In this document: positions 1-4,674 of the stretch, one piece after another
Position numbering within the stretch: the stretch's first letter is position 1
How the letters are laid out: each line of letters opens with the position of its first letter
Source: Deltaproteobacteria bacterium
GTDB taxonomy: Bacteria > Desulfobacterota > Desulfobulbia > Desulfobulbales > VMSU01
Length of the DNA stretch: 11,281 nt
NCBI GenBank assembly: GCA_024274995.1
Contig: JAJSAA010000279.1
Coordinates: 1 to 11,281 of the forward strand
Direction of reading: 5' to 3'
Position numbers and translations under genes: made by a program
Notes under the pieces: model-generated
The model's input: the letters and a program-made list of their open reading frames with translations, nothing else
What the model was told of the DNA's origin: nothing
Database searches by the model: none

Positions 1-807
1 GGAATTAAACAGGACATCGGCGGCTGGCCGCTGGTGGCAGACCAGGGGGCCGGTCTTAACATTGACATAGTAACGGGCGCCGCTGCGCCGCAGAACCATG
101 TGAAAATTACCGGGAGCCAGCAGACAGGTACCGGGAATGACAGAGTCGCCGTCGGCGGCCTCCTTTACCCTGATCTGGCATAAATCATTCAGGCGGGCGG
201 CGAACTGGGTAGTGAAATGGGGCGGCATATGCTGTACCACCAATACGCCTGGGCTGCTGGCCGGCAGGAGTGGCAGTACCTGCTTCAAGGCCTCGGTACC
301 GCCGGTTGATGAGCCTATGGCGATAATTTTATTGGTGGTCTTGGTAATCGCCAGGGTGGGTCTCTTTACCGTCTGGGGGTGGGCGGCGGCATTGGCCCGC
401 ATGGTTTTGATATTAATCCGGGCCGCGGCCCGGATTTTTTCGGCTAACTGGACGCTCATGTCGCCCACGGAATAGGCGGAACCTGGTTTACATATGACCT
501 CCACCGCTCCAATATCCATGGCCTCCATGGCTATGGCCCCCCCGGCCCTGGTGAGAGAGCTGACAATTATCACCGGCAGGGGGAAATACTTCATTAATTT
601 GCGGAGAAAGGTGATACCGTCCATGCGCGGCATTTCAATATCCAGGGTCACAACATCCGGCTGGAGCTGGACAATTTTATCCCGTGCCACGTAAGGGTCT
701 GGGGCGGTACCCACGACCTCGATATCTCCTTCTCTCGTCAGCTCTTCAGTGAATACCTTACGAACGACCGCTGAATCATCAACAACCAGTACTCTTATCT
801 TTTTCAT
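1..807 (-). CDS. cheB: CheB, chemotaxis response regulator protein-glutamate methylesterase (3' end outside window)
   Basis: Cytoplasmic two-domain enzyme that removes methyl groups from (and deamidates) chemoreceptor glutamyl sites when phosphorylated by CheA. I translated 269 in-frame residues from the ATG at 807 with no stop before the left edge. Residues 1-120 are a receiver domain: acidic pair D10-D11, phospho-acceptor D56 in LDIEMP, conserved K107-P108. After a linker (about 127-158) the methylesterase domain starts, with the catalytic serine S167 in GSSTGG and the catalytic histidine H193 in QHMP; RPAADVLF near residue 264 is also typical. The third catalytic residue (Asp in the usual GNDG-type motif) and the C-terminus lie beyond the window. 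The start has no strong Shine-Dalgarno, unlike most neighbours, and is separated from cheX by 79 bases, so it may be expressed less or need coupling. It is the last visible gene of the che operon. The family assignment is very secure. Confidence 0.96.
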   Translation of the reverse strand, partial: MKKIRVLVVDDSAVVRKVFTEELTREGDIEVVGTAPDPYVARDKIVQLQPDVVTLDIEMPRMDGITFLRKLMKYFPLPVIIVSSLTRAGGAIAMEAMDIGAVEVICKPGSAYSVGDMSVQLAEKIRAAARINIKTMRANAAAHPQTVKRPTLAITKTTNKIIAIGSSTGGTEALKQVLPLLPASSPGVLVVQHMPPHFTTQFAARLNDLCQIRVKEAADGDSVIPGTCLLAPGNFHMVLRRSGARYYVNVKTGPLVCHQRPAADVLFNS

Positions 808-841
808 AATAATTTTGAGTTACACTCTGTTGGTTATTTTG

Positions 842-851
842 TAAGCGCTTA
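842..851. repeat. 10-bp perfect palindrome in the cheX-cheB gap
   Basis: TAAGCGCTTA is its own reverse complement. Flanking TTTG and CAAA can extend the pairing with one bulged base. It sits in the 79-base gap between cheX and cheB, 35 bases upstream of the cheB start. It could be a protein-binding site or a small mRNA stem, or chance. It is not followed by a T-run on the minus strand, so it is not a standard terminator. Confidence 0.3.
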
Positions 852-886
852 ACAAACCATACTCTTGACTTGATAACACCTCAGTG

Positions 887-1348
887 TCATTGCGGTTTAT
901 AAAAAATCCACAGGAAGCCAAAGTCTGAGGTCAGGGCCATGGGCGAAAAGTCAGCCAGTTTGGCCGGTGAAAAATCGTTCACTATTTCGGCCTCGGGAAT
1001 GCCCAGCCGGCAGATTCCCTCGGGGTCTATCATTCCGAGGAAGGAGCCGGTGATCATATTGGCGGCCTCACGCATGGTGTCAACAATCTGGTTGTCGCTT
1101 AAGGCGTTTTCGTCTACCCCTATGAACCCGGCGGCTATATTTATGCCCAGGGTTATGGGAAAATAGAATTCCAGGTCGGCCTGCTGGGGGCCGTTGTAAG
1201 TAATGGTAGCCTTGATGTATTTCTCCTCAAGGTTCCATTTATGTTCCGGGGGGGGCTGAGCCAGCACTTCCACCGGAGTAAAGTACATGGCCCCAAAGAC
1301 CTGGGCTGCCGCCTGGTTCATTTTCTCTTTTATTGTCTCTAAATTCAT
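887..1348 (-). CDS. cheX: CheX-like CheY-P phosphatase
   Basis: 153-residue protein of the CheC/CheX/FliY phosphatase family, expected to dephosphorylate CheY-P in the cytoplasm and so terminate the signal. The active-site signature is visible as D90-x3-E94-x2-N97 in the helix DTMREAANMITG, followed by a proline at 118. In characterised CheX proteins the Glu and Asn of this motif insert into the CheY active site. There is only one such motif, and the length matches CheX (about 150 residues) rather than two-motif CheC. The start ATG at 1348 has a strong Shine-Dalgarno (GAGGAGA, 1351-1357). The gene lies 117 bases downstream of cheY, with a REP-like inverted-repeat element in between, and 79 bases upstream of cheB. 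A run of eight C on the coding strand (1248-1255) encodes prolines 32-34. No CheC is seen in the window, so CheX is the only visible phosphatase. Confidence 0.88.
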   Translation of the reverse strand: MNLETIKEKMNQAAAQVFGAMYFTPVEVLAQPPPEHKWNLEEKYIKATITYNGPQQADLEFYFPITLGINIAAGFIGVDENALSDNQIVDTMREAANMITGSFLGMIDPEGICRLGIPEAEIVNDFSPAKLADFSPMALTSDFGFLWIFYKPQ

Positions 1349-1377
1349 AATCTCCTCTTACCCGATATAGCCAGATT

Positions 1378-1454
1378 TGTAACTATTCAGCGAGGGCTAC
1401 AAATTACCCTCAACTCGTAACTGTAACTGTTCAGGAAAGCACATCTGAACAGTT
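1378..1454. repeat. REP-like inverted-repeat element between cheY and cheX
   Basis: This stretch of the 117-base cheY-cheX gap is built from related words. TGTAACTATTCAG (1378-1390) and TGTAACTGTTCAG (1422-1434) are 13-base direct copies with one mismatch. The second copy forms a perfect 10-bp inverted repeat, AACTGTTCAG (1425-1434) with CTGAACAGTT (1445-1454), over a 10-base loop. The first copy can pair with the same right arm at 9 of 10 positions. An inner stem GAGGG (1392-1396)/CCCTC (1407-1411) lies between, and 1412-1428 carries short AACT-type direct repeats. No T-run follows on the minus strand, so it is not a canonical terminator. It may be a dispersed REP/MITE-like unit or an mRNA stem separating cheY from cheX. 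Confidence 0.55.
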
Positions 1455-1465
1455 TTACCCATATT

Positions 1466-1909
1466 TTAAAAATCTACATCTTCATCATCGACCGGGGATG
1501 CGCTGCCTTCAGCGGCCATTCTACCGGCATAGGCCTTGTTCAAAACCTCTAAGAGTATATCCCTGATCTGTTCCGGCAGAAAAGGCTTTTTGATATAACC
1601 CGCCGCTCCCAGTCTTGCCGCCTCGTCCTGGCGGCTCTGGCTGGATTCGGTGGAGATGAAGATTAAGGGGATTTTCTTCAGAACCTCATCGCCTTGCATG
1701 GTTCGTAATAGCTCTACCCCGCCCATCTCCGGCATGTTAATGTCGGAGAGGACTACATCAACCCAGTATTCGGCCATGATCTCCAGGGCCTCAAAACCGT
1801 TGCTGGCTTCCTGAAGCGTGCCTAATTCAATGCCGCACATATTGACGGTTTTTTTGATTACTGCCCGCATGGTTTCTGAATCATCAACAACTAAAATATT
1901 AAAGGCCAT
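1466..1909 (-). CDS. cheY: CheY-like single-domain response regulator
   Basis: 147-residue stand-alone receiver protein, phosphorylated by CheA; CheY-P is normally the diffusible output to the motility machinery. The receiver hallmarks are all present: acidic pair D9-D10, phospho-acceptor D56 in LSDINMPEM, Ser/Thr switch at S86-T87, and K108-P109 in the last loop. After the receiver fold (about 1-125) there is a short acidic tail (VDDEDVDF) not found in classical CheY. I chose the ATG at 1909 rather than an upstream in-frame TTG at 1924, because GAGGGGG just after the preceding stop is well placed for 1909. The preceding HDOD gene ends 11 bases upstream, so the two are probably translationally coupled. 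The adjacent CheX is its likely phosphatase. There is no effector domain, so the name CheY is by context and domain content. The output target cannot be told from the window. Confidence 0.92.
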   Translation of the reverse strand: MAFNILVVDDSETMRAVIKKTVNMCGIELGTLQEASNGFEALEIMAEYWVDVVLSDINMPEMGGVELLRTMQGDEVLKKIPLIFISTESSQSRQDEAARLGAAGYIKKPFLPEQIRDILLEVLNKAYAGRMAAEGSASPVDDEDVDF

Positions 1910-1923
1910 ATAAATCCCCCTCA
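1910..1923 (-). promoter_or_regulatory. Ribosome binding site deciding the cheY start
   Basis: On the minus strand the HDOD gene stop TGA (1923-1921) runs directly into GGGGG and then ATTTAT before the ATG at 1909. The purine run GAGGGGG is correctly spaced for 1909 and overlaps the stop codon. That favours ATG 1909 over the TTG at 1924 and suggests re-initiation coupling with the upstream gene. Confidence 0.7.
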
Positions 1924-2772
1924 AGCGGCAAGAGACATCATCTCTTGCGCTTTTTCTAACTCCAGCATTAAGCCGGCGAGATAGATCTCAAGATCTCGGC
2001 CGGTAATCCCATAATGTTTCAAGCCCGCACCCTGAACTTTGCTGGTCAGGCCATCGGCGCCAACCCCGATACCAATGGTCATAACCTGGGTATTGGCCAG
2101 GGCCACGAGGGCGGTGAGCTGATCCTTGCCAATGGCATCGGGATCATGATGTTGTTTAACTGCCTGAATAAGCTCTTGATCAAACTGCCATTTTTTCATG
2201 ATTTTGGCTCCAAGATCGGCGTGGCTCATGCCGAGGACCTCAATTTCAGCCTCAACGAAAGAGCCGCCTGATTCATAGGCCAGCTTGACGATCTTGGCGA
2301 ACTCGTCGGCCACGAAGCTGCTTAAAAAACGCTTGCCTATATCATGGAGAAGCCCGGCGGTGAAGGCGACGTTGGGATCAACCTTATCAAAATGGGTGGC
2401 CATCATCTTGGCCATAATGGCTGTGGCAACCGAATGCCGCCAGAGTTCGCCCTGTTCCAGCTGGTAACCGTCCCCGGCTCCGCCTTTGTAAAATCTGGCG
2501 CTGCTGCTGGTGATGATAATGTCCTTTAAAATATCCTGCCCCACTACCACCAGGGCATCATCAAGGGAGGATACCTTGCGGGTCAAACCAAAATAGGCGG
2601 CATTACAGGTTTTTAGGAGATTGGCGGTAATGGCGGAATCGTATTGAATCACCTTAGCCAGGTCTTTGGCCTTGACCTCCGGGTTATCTAACATCTTCAT
2701 GACCTGAAGGGCCACCTTGGGGAATGGCGGGATATGATTAGCAATATTCATGATCTCTTCCATTCTGGTCAT
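1921..2772 (-). CDS. HDOD-domain protein in the chemotaxis operon
   Basis: 283-residue soluble protein made almost entirely of one HDOD domain (HD-related output domain), a family common in signalling operons but mostly without assigned biochemistry. The N-terminal part carries IPPFPKVALQVMKML (about 14-28) and the helix DSAITANLLKTCNAAYFG (45-62) typical of HDOD. The HD-like metal-site residues are largely kept: H113 (WRHSV), H143-D144 (LLHDIGK), H184 (MSHADLG) and H208-H209 (QHH). The position where HD-GYP proteins usually have a final Asp reads A-N (N227). There is no receiver, GGDEF or membrane segment. The ATG at 2772 overlaps the cheD stop (ATGA), with an excellent Shine-Dalgarno GGAGGTGA (2777-2784), so it is translated as part of the operon. 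cheY follows 11 bases later. A role in regulating the che pathway or in nucleotide second-messenger signalling is inference only. Confidence 0.88.
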   Translation of the reverse strand: MTRMEEIMNIANHIPPFPKVALQVMKMLDNPEVKAKDLAKVIQYDSAITANLLKTCNAAYFGLTRKVSSLDDALVVVGQDILKDIIITSSSARFYKGGAGDGYQLEQGELWRHSVATAIMAKMMATHFDKVDPNVAFTAGLLHDIGKRFLSSFVADEFAKIVKLAYESGGSFVEAEIEVLGMSHADLGAKIMKKWQFDQELIQAVKQHHDPDAIGKDQLTALVALANTQVMTIGIGVGADGLTSKVQGAGLKHYGITGRDLEIYLAGLMLELEKAQEMMSLAA

Positions 2773-3248
2773 AATATCACCTCCCCTTTGCCGGAGACCT
2801 TCATCTTGATCAGACCGGTTCCCACCTCGAGGCTTATTGTTCGGTTGACATTGCCGCCCACGTCTTCCTTGGCGACCATGACATTGTTTTTTAAAAACAT
2901 CTTGCGGATAATCATCTGGTTCCGTTTGCCGATGTTAAACATCCCTGAATCATCCATAACCTGAGAACCGCCCACTACATAGACCCTCATGTTTGACTTT
3001 TTGGCCCCGTGTTTATAAATTTCCTTAAACATCATGGGGACACCTTTATCGGCGAACATGAATGGTTTCTGAACTGCCTTCTCAGCGTCTATATTGGAGT
3101 CTGGCAGCATATAATGGAGCAGAGCTCCGACCTTTACTGTTGGATCCCAGAGTACGACCCCGATGCATGAGCCCAGGGAATAGGTGATTAAAACATCGTC
3201 TGGTTTAGTGCCGATCCGCATATCAGAAATGCCGACAATTATTTTCAT
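2769..3248 (-). CDS. cheD: CheD, chemoreceptor glutamine deamidase
   Basis: 159-residue cytoplasmic enzyme that deamidates specific glutamines of chemoreceptors to glutamate; in several bacteria CheD also binds CheC and modulates its phosphatase activity. The catalytic triad of the family is visible and correctly spaced: T22 (LITYSLGSC), C28 (GSCIGV) and H45 (LLHYMLP). Other family blocks are GVPMMF (about 70-75), VVGGSQVM (92-99) and IGKRNQ (107-112). Its length is typical. The gene starts 67 bases after cheR; the Shine-Dalgarno is weak (AAGAGA). Its stop overlaps the start of the HDOD gene as ATGA. No CheC partner is encoded here, but a CheX is, so its regulatory partner is open. The assignment is very secure. 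Confidence 0.95.
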   Translation of the reverse strand: MKIIVGISDMRIGTKPDDVLITYSLGSCIGVVLWDPTVKVGALLHYMLPDSNIDAEKAVQKPFMFADKGVPMMFKEIYKHGAKKSNMRVYVVGGSQVMDDSGMFNIGKRNQMIIRKMFLKNNVMVAKEDVGGNVNRTISLEVGTGLIKMKVSGKGEVIL

Positions 3249-3315
3249 AAATATCTCTTTTGGTTGTCCCGGGAGTTAGTCCTTCGGGTGGTGGAAAGTA
3301 TTATCTGCTTATTTT

Positions 3316-4137
3316 TTAGTTTTTCTTTTTGTACGTTGTGGCTTCGGTCTGAATAAAATTATGCTGGAGACTGGATATGCTCTCGGAATGGCCGATGAAG
3401 AGATAGCCGCCAGGCTTCAGGCACTGGTAGAACTTTTTTACCAGACGCTGCTGGGTCTGGCGGTCAAAATAGATCATTACGTTACGGCAAAATATAACAT
3501 CTATCTTCTCCTGCCAGGGGAAATTGTCCATCAGGTTAAAGCGTTTGAACTCCACCTGGCGCAACAGTTCATCCTTTATTTTTACTCTGCCGGCGCTGCG
3601 TCCAACTCCCTTTTGAAAATATTTTTTGAGATATTCCGGCGGCGTTTTGGCCGTTTGTTCCAGAGCGTATACCCCCCTTCGGGCCATATTTAAGACCTTG
3701 GTAGAAATATCAGTGGCCAGGATCTTATAGCGGAAGCCGGGGTGGTTGCCCCTGAAGTCATTTAATAACATGGCCAGGGTGTAGGGCTCTTCACCGGAGG
3801 ATGAGGCTGATGACCAGAAGAATGCCTCCCGGTTTTTGGTCGCGAGTTCTGGTAAAACGCTTTTCCTCAGGTAATCAAAATGGCTTATTTCGCGGAAGAA
3901 ACTGGTGAAATTGGTGGAGACGCTGTCTAAAAAATTAATGAATTCCGCTTCGCGCTGTTCAGGTTGATTAATAAAATCGTAATAGTCTTTAAAGCTGGCG
4001 ATGCCGGTGATCCGCAGCCTTTTGCCTAATCTGGCGTTTAGAAGCTCTTTTTTTTCACTTTTTAGTGATATTCCGACTTGAGCGTAAATCAGTTCACTGA
4101 ATTTCTTGAATTCCGTATCGGTCAGAGGGGTGGCCAT
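3316..4137 (-). CDS. cheR: CheR, chemotaxis protein-glutamate O-methyltransferase
   Basis: 273-residue SAM-dependent enzyme that methylates glutamates of chemoreceptors, opposing CheB. Residues about 1-75 form the N-terminal helical CheR domain, including NARLGKRLR (34-42). The catalytic domain follows, with STNFTSFFRE (74-83), the SAM-binding loop SASSSGEEPYTLAM (110-123), the acidic second motif LATDIS (140-145), the FCRNVMIYFD block (216-225) and the terminal GHSES (249-253). The CheR loop usually reads CSTGEE; here it is SSSGEE, a mild variant. The ATG at 4137 has AGGAG (4147-4151) nine bases upstream, overlapping the cheW stop codon TAG, so the two genes are probably coupled. No TPR extension is attached. 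There is no cheC; cheD follows after 67 bases. Confidence 0.96.
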   Translation of the reverse strand: MATPLTDTEFKKFSELIYAQVGISLKSEKKELLNARLGKRLRITGIASFKDYYDFINQPEQREAEFINFLDSVSTNFTSFFREISHFDYLRKSVLPELATKNREAFFWSSASSSGEEPYTLAMLLNDFRGNHPGFRYKILATDISTKVLNMARRGVYALEQTAKTPPEYLKKYFQKGVGRSAGRVKIKDELLRQVEFKRFNLMDNFPWQEKIDVIFCRNVMIYFDRQTQQRLVKKFYQCLKPGGYLFIGHSESISSLQHNFIQTEATTYKKKN

Positions 4138-4149
4138 ATAAGTCGGCTC

Positions 4150-4656
4150 CTAAGCGGAGGCCTCAAGATGTTCCAGAACCCCGGCGCCGACGATTTTGTC
4201 AACATCTAAGAGTATTTTTACATCACCCTTGATTTTACCCATACCGAGGATGTTTTCGCTCTCGGTGGGGGTGCCGAATTCCGGCGGTGGTTCGATTTCG
4301 GCACTATCAATATTAACCACCTCGGAGACTGAATCCACTAGCATGCCGATCATAATCGGGCCGCTGGGGCCGTTGACTTCAACCACGATTATACAAGTTC
4401 GATCATCGTATTCTTTGGTGGCCATGTTAAAGCGCAGCCTAAGTTCGAGGATGGGGATGACCCGGCCGCGGAGGTTGATAACCCCCTTGATGTATTCAGG
4501 GGTATGAGGCACGGAGGTTATTTCCATGATGCCGATAATTTCTCGAATTTTCATGATCTCGACGCCATACTCCTCGCTGCCTAAGCTGAAGGTTAGATAT
4601 TTACCGCCTAAGCCATTTTCGGTACCATCTGTTACCGCTGTCTGTTCTGCTGCCAT
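4150..4656 (-). CDS. cheW: CheW, chemotaxis coupling protein
   Basis: 168-residue adaptor with a single CheW-like SH3-type domain that links chemoreceptors to CheA in the signalling array. The domain begins at about residue 18 (KYLTFSLGSEEYGVEI) and contains the near-invariant IKGVINLRGRVIPILEL block, whose arginines contact the receptor and kinase, and a C-terminal DVKILLDVDKIV strand/helix. I place the start at ATG 4656, not at the in-frame ATG 4671. GGAGG (4665-4669) lies eight bases before 4656, whereas 4671 has no Shine-Dalgarno and would put that purine run inside the gene. With the upstream ATG the protein would be 173 residues. The cheA stop is 18 bases upstream and cheR starts 12 bases downstream, so this is one operon. 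The first 17 or so residues are polar and probably disordered. Confidence 0.93.
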   Translation of the reverse strand: MAAEQTAVTDGTENGLGGKYLTFSLGSEEYGVEIMKIREIIGIMEITSVPHTPEYIKGVINLRGRVIPILELRLRFNMATKEYDDRTCIIVVEVNGPSGPIMIGMLVDSVSEVVNIDSAEIEPPPEFGTPTESENILGMGKIKGDVKILLDVDKIVGAGVLEHLEASA

Positions 4657-4669
4657 ACCCTCTTCCTCC
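4657..4669 (-). promoter_or_regulatory. Ribosome binding site deciding the cheW start
   Basis: On the minus strand GGAGG (4669-4665) is followed by an eight-base spacer and the ATG at 4656. The other candidate ATG (4671) overlaps this purine run and is preceded only by AGTTAAATC, which cannot act as a Shine-Dalgarno. The site supports the shorter, 168-residue CheW. Confidence 0.7.
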
Positions 4670-4674
4670 ATGAT

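Noticed and set aside
1425..1454. Rho-independent terminator after cheY
   Set aside because: The stem is perfect, but it is AT-balanced and no T-run follows it on the minus strand. cheX and cheB downstream clearly belong to the same pathway.
1910..1924. Upstream TTG start for cheY (position 1924)
   Set aside because: It would overlap the HDOD stop and include the Shine-Dalgarno inside the gene. ATG 1909 has ideal spacing and gives the expected receiver N-terminus.
3249..3315. Possible regulatory element in the cheR-cheD gap
   Set aside because: Only a four-base CCCG/CGGG pairing could be found, with no convincing hairpin, promoter or small gene.
4657..4671. ATG at 4671 as the cheW start
   Set aside because: No ribosome binding site precedes it, while GGAGG at 4665-4669 is correctly spaced for ATG 4656.
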